Shown: piece after piece, positions 44,366 through 52,424 of the stretch
Position numbering within the stretch: position 1 is the stretch's first letter
How the letters are laid out: every line of letters starts with the position of its first letter
Assembly (NCBI GenBank): GCA_903909435.1
Contig: CAIVVT010000166.1
Span: forward strand, 1 to 64,000
Direction: 5' to 3'
DNA length: 64,000 nt
DNA from: an uncultured Acidobacteriia bacterium
GTDB lineage: Bacteria > Acidobacteriota > Terriglobia > Bryobacterales > Bryobacteraceae
Made by a program: the position numbers and the translations under genes
The notes under the pieces: model-generated
Told to the model about the DNA's origin: nothing
What the model saw: the letters and a program-made list of their open reading frames with translations, nothing else
Databases searched by the model: none

Positions 44366-46117
44366 ATGCGAAAAGCGAATTTGTCTTTGGTTCCCGTGGC
44401 GGCGCTTGCGCTGCTGACAGGCTGCGGAAACTCCCCGTCCAAGTTTCCTGCGTTTACGCAGGAGTTCATCGAAACGACGCTGGCGCTGAGCCCCACTGGC
44501 GCAACCGCTTCCGGCTATCACAAGCACAAGGGCCTGGGACTCGACGGTCATCTAGACGATTTCAGCGCGGCAGGGATTGAGAAGAACCGCGCCACCTGGA
44601 ATGATCTGAAATCGAAGCTTGCGAAGTTCGACCGCGATAAGCTCGATGCCGAGTCGAAAGCGGACGCAGAACTGATCGACTCCCAGATTCAACTGGCGCT
44701 GCTGGAAGATCAGGAGATCCAGAGCTGGAGGCACAATCCGACGGTATATGTCGAGACCGTCGGCAATGGTCTGTTCGTACCTTACAGCGTCGAGTACGCT
44801 CCGGTCGAGACACGCTGGCGGCAGATCATCTCGCGCCTGAACGAGGTCCCGCGACTGCTAGGCGAGGCCGAACTGCAGCTTGTGGACTCTCCGACGCTCT
44901 GGAAGAACGTGGCGATTGAGGAGAACGATGGCACCATCGGGATGCTGGAACAGACCTTTCCGGCTCAGGTTCCAGCCGCATTGAGGAGCGAATACGACCC
45001 GGCCGCGAAAAACGCCATCTCGGCCATGCGCGCGTTTGACAACTGGCTGAAGACGTCGCTCAAGGACACTGGCGCGGAGAGTTGGCGGCTGGGGAAAGAG
45101 AAATACGCCAAGAAATTCGCTCTCGTCATGGGCACCGACATGAAGCCCGAAGAGGCGCTGGCGAAGGCGGAGCTGGCATTGACGGAAACGCGGAAAGAGA
45201 TGTTCAATCTGGCGATCCCGATGCATCACGAAATGTACCCGAAGCACATCGATCCGGTAGACGTGAACCTGATCATCGGCGAGACGTTCAGGAAGATCAA
45301 CGAGAAGCACCCCACGCCTGAGGCTTATATGGATGAGGCACGGAAGGCCTTGAACGAGACGCGCGGCTACCTCAAGTCGCATCCGGAGCAACTCGTGAAA
45401 GACCCGCCGCGCGACAATCTGCAGGTGATCGAGACGCCCGTGTTCATGCGCGGAAGCTATGCGCTTGGCGGGTTCAATCCCGCGCCGCCAATGGAGCCGC
45501 AGCTGGGCGCCTTCTATTGGGTCACACCAATCCCGAAGGAATGGCCGCAGGAGCGTATCGATTCGAAGTTGCGTGAAAACAACATCTACGGACTGCGCGT
45601 CCTTACTATCCACGAGGCGATCCCGGGCCACTACATCCAGGCGGAATACGCGTCCACCATCGAGCCGCTGTCGCGACGGATGTTGCGCGCCGTTTACGGC
45701 AGCGGGGTGTACGTCGAGGGCTGGGCAGTGTATGCGACGGCAGAGATGATCAAAGCGGGTTACATGGACAACTCGCCCGAGTTGCAGTTGCAGAACCTGA
45801 AGTGGGAGTTGCGTGCGATCGCCAACACGATCCTGGACATCAAATACCACACCATGGGCTTGACCGACGACGACGCGATGGCGCTGATGATGGGCAAGAC
45901 CTTCCAGGAAAAGGAGGAGGCGACGGCCAAGGTTCAACGCGCGAAGCTGGGCTCGTGCCAGTTGCCGACCTACTTCACCGGGTATTCGGAATGGAAACGG
46001 CTGCGCTCGCTGGCTGAGCAAAAGCCGGGCTTCAAGGCCGGGGCATTCAACGAGCGGGCGCTGCGCGAAGGAGCGCTCCCGATGAGGACTCTGGGCGTTC
46101 TGCTGGGGCTGCAATAG
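44366..46117 (+). CDS. DUF885 lipoprotein, putative metallopeptidase
   Basis: 583 residues with a lipoprotein signal (LALLTGCGNS, lipobox Cys). It belongs to the DUF885 family, distant relatives of gluzincin peptidases. The putative Zn site is TIHEAIPGHYIQAEYA (HExxxGH), with a downstream VEGWAVYATAEM that may supply the third ligand. The C-terminal TYFTGYSEWKRLRSLAEQKPGFKAGAFNERALREG is the family hallmark. It is probably anchored at the outer face of a membrane and cleaves peptides. No activity has been inferred beyond the motif. It is divergent from korA by 223 bp. Confidence 0.9.
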   Translation: MRKANLSLVPVAALALLTGCGNSPSKFPAFTQEFIETTLALSPTGATASGYHKHKGLGLDGHLDDFSAAGIEKNRATWNDLKSKLAKFDRDKLDAESKADAELIDSQIQLALLEDQEIQSWRHNPTVYVETVGNGLFVPYSVEYAPVETRWRQIISRLNEVPRLLGEAELQLVDSPTLWKNVAIEENDGTIGMLEQTFPAQVPAALRSEYDPAAKNAISAMRAFDNWLKTSLKDTGAESWRLGKEKYAKKFALVMGTDMKPEEALAKAELALTETRKEMFNLAIPMHHEMYPKHIDPVDVNLIIGETFRKINEKHPTPEAYMDEARKALNETRGYLKSHPEQLVKDPPRDNLQVIETPVFMRGSYALGGFNPAPPMEPQLGAFYWVTPIPKEWPQERIDSKLRENNIYGLRVLTIHEAIPGHYIQAEYASTIEPLSRRMLRAVYGSGVYVEGWAVYATAEMIKAGYMDNSPELQLQNLKWELRAIANTILDIKYHTMGLTDDDAMALMMGKTFQEKEEATAKVQRAKLGSCQLPTYFTGYSEWKRLRSLAEQKPGFKAGAFNERALREGALPMRTLGVLLGLQ

Positions 46118-46134
46118 GAGCTGGTGATCGCGCT

Positions 46135-46863
46135 TCAGCAGAGCTCAAAGTGAGCTTTGCGACGGCGCCACCAGAGGCGCAAAACCGTCGTTAGGATGAC
46201 CCAGCCGGCACGCAGGCTGGCGCTCAGGTTGCCGGAAACCTTATTGACGCCCGCAACGCGCTTTCTATAAGAAACCGGGACCTCAACAACACGCAGGCCC
46301 TCTTCGAGCGCCCGCACCTGCATCTCCACCGTCCAACCGTAATTGCGGTCCCGCAAGTGCAGCCGTTCCAGGGCGTCTCGGCGAATTGCGCGGAAGGCGC
46401 ACAGATCGGTGTAGCGATGTCCGTACAGCAGGTGGATGAGCCGGGTCGCCAACCAGTTGCCGAATGCCTGGTGCGGCAACAGGGCCCCGTCCTCGGCCAG
46501 GCCCAGCACTCTTGAGCCGAGCACCAAGTCGGCTTCGTCGCGTTCAAGTGGGTCGAGCAGCGCCGGCACCTCGGTGGGGTCCTCGCTTAGATCGGCTTGC
46601 AGGAACACGAGCGTGTCAATGTCCACGGGCAGCGCGGCCAGCGCAGTGAGGCAGGTCGCGCCATAACCCCGTTCAGGCTCGACGACGACCAATGCCCCGG
46701 CCTTGCGGGCAATCTCTGCGGTGCGATCGGTAGAGCCGTTGTCAGCCACGACCACCAGCCGGAAGACGCCCGCGGGAATCGCATGCAGAGTCGCTCCGAT
46801 CACGGGCTCTTCGTTCAGGGCCGGGATAATCAGCGCCGCAAGTAATTGGCGTGCCTCACTCAT
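46135..46863 (-). CDS. Glycosyltransferase family 2 (dolichol-P-mannose synthase-like)
   Basis: A 242-residue GT2 enzyme with a GT-A fold. Motifs are ALIIPALNEEPVIGATL, VVVADNGSTDRTAEIARKAG, ERGYGATCLTAL, FLQADLSEDP (the D-x-D-like metal site) and LCAFRAIRRDALERL, followed by NYGWTVEMQVRALE. It probably transfers a sugar from a nucleotide donor to a polyprenyl phosphate. The final hydrophobic stretch ASLRAGWVILTTVLRLWW may touch the membrane. ATG 46863 is used because the usual N-terminus MSEARQLLAALIIPA begins there, with GGAG upstream. It is divergent from the signal peptidase by 111 bp. Confidence 0.88.
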   Translation of the reverse strand: MSEARQLLAALIIPALNEEPVIGATLHAIPAGVFRLVVVADNGSTDRTAEIARKAGALVVVEPERGYGATCLTALAALPVDIDTLVFLQADLSEDPTEVPALLDPLERDEADLVLGSRVLGLAEDGALLPHQAFGNWLATRLIHLLYGHRYTDLCAFRAIRRDALERLHLRDRNYGWTVEMQVRALEEGLRVVEVPVSYRKRVAGVNKVSGNLSASLRAGWVILTTVLRLWWRRRKAHFELC

Positions 46864-46974
46864 ACCCTGCTCCGTCCGCGCCCGGGTTCGACCAGTTACC
46901 GGAGCGGCGCAAACGGTTGCCAAGTCCAGCGCTTGATCCATCACCTTTGGGCATGTTTCAATCATGGCAGTTGA

Positions 46975-47505
46975 ATGCACTCCAGAACCTGGACCGTCGG
47001 CTCGCGCTGGCTGCGCGAATTGGTCGTGGCCCTGATCGTCGCCGCAGCAATCATCCTGTTCGTATACCAACCCGTGAAAGTCGAAGGCAGCAGCATGATG
47101 CCCGGACTGGTGGATAGCGAGCGCATCTTCATCAACAAATTCGTCTACCGGCTGGGATTCGGCGGAGTGCAACGCGGCGATACCGTTGTCTTCCTATTCC
47201 CGCTGGATCCCCGGCGAAGCTACATCAAACGTGTGATCGGGCTTCCCGGCGACAGCGTGGAGATCAGGACTGGCAGGGTTTGGTTGAACGGCCGCGAACT
47301 AGACGAGCCGTATGTGCCCGAAGAATATCGCGATCCCTCGACAATGGCACTTCTCCACATCCCGGCCGGCCATTACTTCGTTATGGGCGATCATCGGAGC
47401 GCGTCGAACGACAGCCGGGCTTGGGGGGCACTGCCGGTTCAGGCCATTTATGGCAAGGCCGTGTTCGTCTATTGGCCGCTAGACCGGATAGGGGCTCTGC
47501 GATGA
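46975..47505 (+). CDS. lepB: Signal peptidase I
   Basis: 176 residues, short for the family but complete. It has one TM anchor (VVALIVAAAIILFVYQPV) and the catalytic Ser in VEGSSMMPGL (S40). The general-base Lys is in RRSYIKRVIGLPGD (K85), and box E is FVMGDHRSASNDSRAWG. It cuts signal peptides from exported proteins at the outer face of the membrane; the window encodes many such substrates. ATG 46975 is in a good position relative to the anchor. It has the single-TM compact form. Confidence 0.95.
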   Translation: MHSRTWTVGSRWLRELVVALIVAAAIILFVYQPVKVEGSSMMPGLVDSERIFINKFVYRLGFGGVQRGDTVVFLFPLDPRRSYIKRVIGLPGDSVEIRTGRVWLNGRELDEPYVPEEYRDPSTMALLHIPAGHYFVMGDHRSASNDSRAWGALPVQAIYGKAVFVYWPLDRIGALR

Positions 47506-47586
47506 CAGCAGGAGCCAACGCCGTATTGCACTGGACTCAGGGTGGTTGGTGAATAACCTGCCCCGCGCCGGAATGCCGAAGCCGCG

Positions 47587-47805
47587 TCAACGCCGTCTGA
47601 AACACAGGGAGAGCAGCGAAAACAGGACGCTCAGCAGCAGGCAGGTACCCAGCGGGAAATACACGGTCGCGCTCCTCCCACGCCACACGAAATCCCCTGG
47701 CAGGCGGCCAGTTCGAAACGGCAATCGCGGGCCGTAAGTGAGTAGGAGTCCAGCGACTAGCAGCAAACTCCCCAGCATGATCAGCAATTTCCCAGGTGAT
47801 GCCAT
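47587..47805 (-). CDS. DUF2905 small membrane protein
   Basis: 72 residues with two TM helices: GKLLIMLGSLLLVAGLLLTYG, then LPFRTGRLPGDFVWRGRSATVYFPLGTCLLLSVLFSLLS. The motif PF-x-GRLPGD..FYFPL is the signature of the DUF2905 family, widespread small proteins of unknown role. It is convergent with lepB. Confidence 0.85.
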   Translation of the reverse strand: MASPGKLLIMLGSLLLVAGLLLTYGPRLPFRTGRLPGDFVWRGRSATVYFPLGTCLLLSVLFSLLSLCFRRR

Positions 47806-48036
47806 CTTCCGATGAATTGATCTTCGCCCTCGAGCCGCATTTTGGCAATCTCAAGAGATGAAGACACGGGCCAAGGGCTTGCTTGCGCTTGCGGCCGTGA
47901 TCGACGCGTGACCCACTGAAACATAGTTAGGCGCGCACGCTTTATGCACAGCAAAAGCACATTCCTCACCTGGCAACGCATTGAAAACAAACACAATATT
48001 TCACCTGCAAAATAGTCACCAATTCGCAAAAATAGT
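47806..48036. other. AT-richer intergenic region, no gene seen
   Basis: 231 bases between the DUF2905 gene and the RNA promoter. It becomes markedly A/T-rich from about 47930 to 48060, unlike the surrounding coding DNA, which suits a regulatory or curved region before a strong RNA gene. No frame of note and no repeat was seen. Confidence 0.5.
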
Positions 48037-48065
48037 TTGACTCGCCACCGCAAAAGGCGCATTCT
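48037..48065 (+). promoter_or_regulatory. Putative sigma-70-type promoter of the structured RNA
   Basis: TTGACT at 48037-48042 matches five of six -35 positions. After a 17-base spacer comes CATTCT (48060-48065), a weak -10. Seven bases further the start point would be 48072, which is exactly the first base of the RNA's closing stem. Confidence 0.45.
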
Positions 48066-48071
48066 GAATTC

Positions 48072-48661
48072 GGTTCCAAGAGGTTCACGGAATCAGCGAG
48101 CCGGACGGAGCGGTGCAGATCCTGGAACGATGATCCGCAAACGGGTTTTAACCAAGCCGTAGGTGGGGAGCGAAGGGAAAACGGCCGTGACCGTCGGGTA
48201 AGTTACCAGGACGCTCGACTGGCTGAGCGCTTTGATCCAAAGGGGCGAAAACCCTGATGGGGAGCGGTGGTCAAATCGGATGCGGCTTGGGACGGCAGGA
48301 GCGCACGGAGCAACGGGTTCTCTCCGTTGATCTCCCGGAAGCGGAAACGCCGAGGGGAGGGAGGATAGAACGGACCGGGCCAAGAGAGTTCATGCCGGGG
48401 AAGCGAAGATTCAGGGCGGGATCTATGAGCCCCCTGAGGCAGTCCGGTGACGGGCGTGGTCTCCGGGGAGGAGTGAAAGCCCGAATCGGGTTTCCAGCTT
48501 CGCGAGGTCAGGAGACCGTCGCAAGCGTGGAGCATTGAGCCGTAGCGTGCAAATCGCGCTGCGGGGAGCAAAACGCAAATGCGGCGTCGAGACCGTAGCG
48601 CCACGCTCAGGCCGAGCATGCCGGCTGGAGAGCAAGCTGTGAACGAGGGTCACTTGGAACC
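48072..48661 (+). ncRNA. Large structured RNA of about 590 nt, class not identified
   Basis: The ends pair: GGTTCCAAG (48072-48080) with CTTGGAACC (48653-48661), then GTTCAC (48083-48088) with GTGAAC (48639-48644). The interior folds into many stems. Examples are GGTAA-G-TTACC near 48196, TTTGATC/GGTCAAA around GGG-CCC near 48231-48276, CTCCC/GGGAG at 48332-48360, CGGAC/GTCCG (48371 and 48453), GGTCTCC/GGAGACC (48458 and 48510) and CCGTAGCG/CGCTGCGG near 48540-48563. No convincing coding frame is present. It lacks RNase P and tmRNA hallmarks, and I could not find a group II intron domain V. It could be an ornate RNA of the GOLLD, ROOL, HEARO, OLE or Acido-Lenti sort, or something new. Confidence 0.65.
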
Positions 48662-48672
48662 ATTTTTCGTTT

Positions 48673-48706
48673 AAGGCGCGATCCGCGAAAGCGGGCCGCG
48701 CCTTTT
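48673..48706 (+). terminator. Intrinsic terminator after the structured RNA
   Basis: AAGGCGCG (48673-48680) pairs with CGCGCCTT (48697-48704). The inside closes as CCGC-GAAA-GCGG, and the stem runs into TTTT (48703-48706). The T-run is on the plus strand only, supporting plus-strand transcription of the RNA. A separate TTTTT also follows directly after the RNA's closing stem at 48663-48667. Confidence 0.85.
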
Positions 48707-48761
48707 GCATGTCGTTGGAAGGGAGTTGCGTCCCCGGTACGAATGCGATGGGGGCGCGGAG

Positions 48762-49160
48762 TTAGGCCTTTGCGTCTGCGGTGTACTGCTCTTCGTCGGT
48801 GCCGGCGCGCTCGGCGGGGCGCACATACTTTTCCTTGCGAGGCCGCAAGCTCACAAAGTTGCAGCGGCAGACTTCACAGCGCCAGCGGTTTGCCCCCACG
48901 AGCAGTTGCAGTTGCATCCAGGAGTTTGCCCGGTAGTGCTTCGGATCCCATGTGGAAAGATCCTGCCTCAGGCAGCGTGGGCAGTGTGCGTAGCGAACGG
49001 CGCCTGGACCACCGCCCGCAACTTCAAACCGCGCAGAACAGTCGTCGCATCGCGCTGGGAACTCGCCGAACAACATTCGTAAATACCCAGCGAGCGAACG
49101 CACTCGCCGGACGCGAACGTGCGTGGAGTTGCAGATGGGGCAGTGGTGACGGTGTGTCAT
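48762..49160 (-). CDS. Small protein with four CxxC pairs (zinc ribbons)
   Basis: A 132-residue basic protein with CxxC pairs CPIC, CDDC, CPRC and CEVC, enough for two zinc ribbons. The first pair-set encloses RVRRVRSLAGYLRMLFGEFPARC. The second encloses a variable stretch ending RWRCEVCRCNFVSLRPRKEKY. No enzymatic domain is seen. Such proteins may bind nucleic acid or act as structural adaptors; this is inference. It starts at ATG 49160 on the strand opposite to the structured RNA. Confidence 0.75.
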   Translation of the reverse strand: MTHRHHCPICNSTHVRVRRVRSLAGYLRMLFGEFPARCDDCSARFEVAGGGPGAVRYAHCPRCLRQDLSTWDPKHYRANSWMQLQLLVGANRWRCEVCRCNFVSLRPRKEKYVRPAERAGTDEEQYTADAKA

Positions 49161-49249
49161 GTGCTTGAGCTATTGGACAGGCCGAAACGACTATTCATTA
49201 GGATACCAGTACTTTTGATGCGTTAGTACTAAGCCGGGTCATCATTAGC

Positions 49250-50131
49250 CTACCCTGACTCGCCCACCCGCGCACGCCGGACAGCCTGCGCGACGTACGC
49301 GCTTTCCCACTCGGTGAAGGCCTTCTCCAAGGCAGGGCGCACGCGCTCTTCGCTGCGTATGGACAACCCCTCAACCTCCCGCACGCCAAGCAGATCGCGA
49401 GTCGAAGAAGTGATGAAAAGCCCGTCGGCGGATTCCAGATCATCCAGCGTGATCCGCTGTTCGACCACCTCGATATTCGGGGCGTGAATGACCTCCAGGA
49501 GCAATTCCCGAGTCACGCCTGGCAGGCAACCCGAAGTGAGGGGTGGAGTCGCGACGCGATTGCCAAAGACCGCGAAGACGTTCGCTGAAGTGCATTCACT
49601 CACCTCGCCCCGCTCGTCGAGCAACAGGACTTCGTCGAGCCCGCGATGGTGCGCTTCTTCGTACCACACGAGATTCGAGGCCCAGGACATCACCTTCGTG
49701 CCGGCAAAAGGGCTGGCGGAGAATCGGCCGTTCGCCACAATGCCGAGCCGGGCTTCCTCTCCCCAGGTGTTACGGTCAGCCGTGAAGGCAACCAAGTCAA
49801 CATCCAGCTTCTGGTTGGGATCCGCCCACATGCCGCCCTGATTGCGGACGGCCGCGACACGCAGCGTAGCATTATATGCCTGATTGGCTGAAACAAGCGA
49901 CAACAAGGCCGACTCCAATTCCGCAGGCGTCCACGGAAATGGCACACGCATGAGGTCCGAATCGCGGCGCATCCTGGCCCAATGACGGTCAAAGGCGAAC
50001 AGCACGCCGTTGACGACTTTGATGGTCGAAAACACGCCCCACCCATTCATCACCCCGACCTGACCAGGCGAGAACGCTGTTTCGGCTAAGGGCTGGATAT
50101 GGCCGTTATGGAGGAGCAGCGAATGGATCAC
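49250..50131 (-). CDS. Class IV aminotransferase (PabC / branched-chain / D-Ala type)
   Basis: A 293-residue PLP enzyme of fold type IV. Markers are NGHIQPLAETAFSPGQVGVMNGWGVFSTIKVVNG, the PLP-lysine region GTKVMSWASNLVWYEEAHHRG, VLLLDERGEVSECTSANVFAVF, and SGCLPGVTRELLLEV with LFITSSTRDLLGV. The family includes branched-chain aminotransferase, D-alanine aminotransferase and aminodeoxychorismate lyase. The sequence does not decide between them by eye. No neighbouring folate or amino-acid genes help. The start is ATG 50131. Confidence 0.88.
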   Translation of the reverse strand: MIHSLLLHNGHIQPLAETAFSPGQVGVMNGWGVFSTIKVVNGVLFAFDRHWARMRRDSDLMRVPFPWTPAELESALLSLVSANQAYNATLRVAAVRNQGGMWADPNQKLDVDLVAFTADRNTWGEEARLGIVANGRFSASPFAGTKVMSWASNLVWYEEAHHRGLDEVLLLDERGEVSECTSANVFAVFGNRVATPPLTSGCLPGVTRELLLEVIHAPNIEVVEQRITLDDLESADGLFITSSTRDLLGVREVEGLSIRSEERVRPALEKAFTEWESAYVAQAVRRARVGESG

Positions 50132-50204
50132 CCCTCTATCTTATCGCTGCTGCATGCGCTCTTCTTCAGATTTGCAGATCCGAATTGCTGGCCATGAATT
50201 GCGG

Positions 50205-51068
50205 CTATCTGGCGCTTTGCTTCCAGGTCGGGAAGCAAGAGGGACGAGCCGCAGCCGAGCGTTCGACCAGATCGGCTACCAGCCTTCGCCGAACGTAGAG
50301 TTGCTCGACTAACCGCTCAACAGCCTCGTCGTCGCCGCCCGGCAGCCACTGCCGGGGCAGATCGCGCAGGATGCCGTCAAACAGCTCGGCTGGTGCTTCC
50401 CGGACGCGCGTCAGCCAGGGTTCGAAATCGTCCAGGCGGCGCACGCCCAGGTACACCATCGATCGAAAATAGAAACCCTGCATGGCGCTGTCGCCGAACT
50501 CCCAGTGGGGTCCGTCGAAGGCATAGCCATGGTCGATCATCAGCGCAACAAAGCCCTTAGCCAGAGGCGACATATCGTGAGTGGCCATGTCGGAGCTGTC
50601 CATCCACTCCTTGATCCGCTGCCGGACGAAGATCGCCTGGCGGGAGTCAGAATTCGCAGTCCATTTGTCGAATACGAAGACACCGAGGAAGTGCCGCAGG
50701 TTATGGACCTGGGCCAGTAGGCTGTCGGGCAGGTAATCGTATACCGCATCCCGGTCTGGATTGCCAGGAAAACGGGAGCCGAAGTGCCAGCCGGCCGATA
50801 CCGGCAGATCTTTCGCAGCAAGGCGGATCCTGACCTCAGGTTCTCTGGAGAGGAACGCCGCGTCCAGTTCGACAATCGCGACTCTTGGAGCGGCGATGCG
50901 AAGGTACTCCAGCAGACGGGCGGCAATCCACTCGTTCACGAGGATCCGTACGTGCTGCGGGTTCTCTAGGAATTTCGTGACGTAGTAGTGGCCATCCCCC
51001 CCGGCGAGCAGGTGGGCTTGCGCGCCGCCGCGCATGTGCCGAAGAAACCGTGTTGCGTGGACCGGCAT
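50205..51068 (-). CDS. HipA-like kinase-fold protein
   Basis: A 287-residue stand-alone protein with a HipA-type Ser/Thr kinase fold: MRGGAQAHLLAGGDGHYYVTKFLENPQHVRILVNEWIAARLLE (ATP-binding Lys in YVTKF), then LRHFLGVFVFDKWTANSDSRQ with the catalytic Asp-x-x-x-x-Asn, and MIDHGYAFDG with the metal-binding Asp. It lacks the N-terminal HipA domain and there is no HipB antitoxin beside it. Proteins of this shape are common in Acidobacteria, role unknown. It is divergent, 86 bp, from a 71-residue gene. Confidence 0.8.
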   Translation of the reverse strand: MPVHATRFLRHMRGGAQAHLLAGGDGHYYVTKFLENPQHVRILVNEWIAARLLEYLRIAAPRVAIVELDAAFLSREPEVRIRLAAKDLPVSAGWHFGSRFPGNPDRDAVYDYLPDSLLAQVHNLRHFLGVFVFDKWTANSDSRQAIFVRQRIKEWMDSSDMATHDMSPLAKGFVALMIDHGYAFDGPHWEFGDSAMQGFYFRSMVYLGVRRLDDFEPWLTRVREAPAELFDGILRDLPRQWLPGGDDEAVERLVEQLYVRRRLVADLVERSAAARPSCFPTWKQSAR

Positions 51069-51154
51069 ATGCGGCTGCGCTAATCTGGTTGATGCCTAGG
51101 CAAGGAGCCGCTCCGAGCTAGCGCAAACCCTACGCCCAGGAGTCGCATATTCCG

Positions 51155-51370
51155 ATGGAAGAACAAGAGAAAAAGACGGCCGCCACGACAGGCGATGAGG
51201 TTGCTCTCGAATTAATGAAATTCATTGCGACTTCCACAGGATACGGCAAAGGCGTCCAGCAAGTTGGCTTCTCCGGCAAAGGCACACGCAGCCCAGAGGA
51301 ACAGGCTGATGCGTTACTCGACCTGTTCAGGAAGTGCCGCGCGGTCGTGAGGGAGAACGGCGAAGCATAG
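51155..51370 (+). CDS. Small hypothetical protein
   Basis: 71 residues, soluble and mixed charge (..DEVALELMKFIATSTGYGKGVQQVGF..), with an Ala/Leu-rich helix at the end (SPEEQADALLDLFRKCRAVV). Composition and codon use look coding. AGGAG lies 13 bases before ATG 51155, a little far. No family is recognised. Its position head-to-head with the HipA-like kinase makes shared control possible, but a functional link is speculation. Confidence 0.6.
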   Translation: MEEQEKKTAATTGDEVALELMKFIATSTGYGKGVQQVGFSGKGTRSPEEQADALLDLFRKCRAVVRENGEA

Positions 51371-51487
51371 ATGAAGTCGGATTTCGGCGGGTGCCCACGT
51401 TGACACATCCGCCTGGATTCATGATTACGATATCCAGCAGCCTCACTGGCGGCCCTTAGAATGCATCTACAGAAGCTGGGCTGAAAA

Positions 51488-51511
51488 GAACGGGCGCCCT
51501 AGTGGGCGCCC
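51488..51511 (-). terminator. Intrinsic terminator of the histone-like gene
   Basis: GGGCGCCC (51492-51499) and GGGCGCCC (51504-51511) pair around a four-base loop. On the minus strand the stem is followed by GTTCTTTT. It lies about 70 bp downstream of the gene ending at 51583. Confidence 0.82.
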
Positions 51512-51582
51512 CATTGAACATCAACCGAATTGATTGTGAGCCCGGTTCACGCCCGAGAGCGCCCCGGATCTCTCTCAGATTG

Positions 51583-52296
51583 CTACTTCTTCTTTGCGGC
51601 GACCTTTTTGGCCGCTACTTTCTTGGCGGGCGCGGCAGCCTTCTTTGCAGGCGCAGCGGCTTTCTTCGGGGCAGCGGCTTTCTTCAGGGCGACCTTCACA
51701 GCCTTCTTAGCCACGGCCTTCTTGACCGCTTTCTTTACAACGACCGCCTTCTTGGTGGCCGCCGTTTTCGGCGCAGCTTTCTTTGTTGCAGCTTTCACGG
51801 GTTTCTTTGTTACCTTTCGGACGACGGATTTTACCGCCTTCTTTGCAGCCGGCTTAGCGACCGGCTTACCTGCCTTGCGAGCAGGAACTCGTACGGAAGT
51901 TTTTGCCGCGACTTTCTTCGCGGCTTTCTTAGCAGCCTTCTTGGCCTGCTTCTTAACTTGCTTTTTAGAGGGTTCGGGCACTGCGACCCGCTGCTTCGAT
52001 TTTGCCGCTTTCGGCGCTGGCTTTGCGGCCGACCTGGATGCGCGAGGCGCACGCGCGGCAGACCTGACCGCACTCGCTTGAACAGCGGGCGGTGCGGCTG
52101 CAGGGGCAGGTTCAGAGACCTCAATCACATCGACGGTAAAGCTCGCGGCAATGATCGCAGGGGCCTGTGCCTCTACTTCCGATTCGCTTTCGAAATCGTC
52201 ATCCACATCGCTGACTCCGTCGTCTTTGACCACGGAATCGAAATCGCCTTCGCCCTCATCGGAGGAATCGAATGCACTCATCTCCCAAAACGTCAT
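51583..52296 (-). CDS. Histone H1-like Lys/Ala-rich protein with acidic head
   Basis: 237 residues in two halves. Residues 1-60 are strongly acidic (FDSSDEGEGDFDSVVKDDGV, DVDDDFESESEVEAQ). From about 75 to the end the chain is a Lys/Ala/Pro/Val repeat (PAKKAAAPAKK, KKAVKKAVAKK) like bacterial H1 homologues and eukaryotic H1 tails. The tail should bind DNA without sequence preference and compact the nucleoid. The acidic head may mask or regulate it. ATG 52296 follows AGGAGG eight bases upstream; ATG 52281 is in frame. The repeats make the DNA low-complexity and prone to copy-number change. Confidence 0.85.
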   Translation of the reverse strand: MTFWEMSAFDSSDEGEGDFDSVVKDDGVSDVDDDFESESEVEAQAPAIIAASFTVDVIEVSEPAPAAAPPAVQASAVRSAARAPRASRSAAKPAPKAAKSKQRVAVPEPSKKQVKKQAKKAAKKAAKKVAAKTSVRVPARKAGKPVAKPAAKKAVKSVVRKVTKKPVKAATKKAAPKTAATKKAVVVKKAVKKAVAKKAVKVALKKAAAPKKAAAPAKKAAAPAKKVAAKKVAAKKK

Positions 52297-52424
52297 GAAC
52301 GCAGCCTCCTTTTCCAGGATTAAAACAAAAATACCATGTATTGTATGTGGTTACAAGGCTATACATTTAGCCCTTTGAGCCCTGGTCTCAACGATAAGAC
52401 GGCTATTCCTCGGCAGAGGACCGG

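Noticed and set aside
42301-44496. Longer KorA starting at 44496
   Set aside because: The extra 118 residues have no gamma-domain features, overlap the divergent DUF885 start region, and ATG 44142 has a good ribosome binding site and begins the known gamma domain.
44858-46114. 418-codon minus-strand frame opposite the DUF885 gene
   Set aside because: Exactly mirrors the coding strand of a recognised lipoprotein and is rich in Arg/His/Leu without domains.
48392-48538. A plus-strand frame starting MPGKRRFRAG inside the structured RNA
   Set aside because: Short, no family, and it runs across paired stems. I considered a remnant of an intron-encoded protein but saw no reverse transcriptase motif.
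48093-48710. Three overlapping minus-strand frames (96, 138 and 95 codons) opposite the structured RNA
   Set aside because: Composition is Arg/Ser/Pro-rich in the way of shadow frames, and they overlap each other in different frames. The plus-strand RNA evidence explains the region better.
51502-52323. Plus-strand frames opposite the histone-like gene (long Phe/Leu/Ala-rich repeats resembling membrane helices)
   Set aside because: They are the complement of AAG/GCC-type Lys/Ala repeats. The sense strand has a strong ribosome binding site and terminator.
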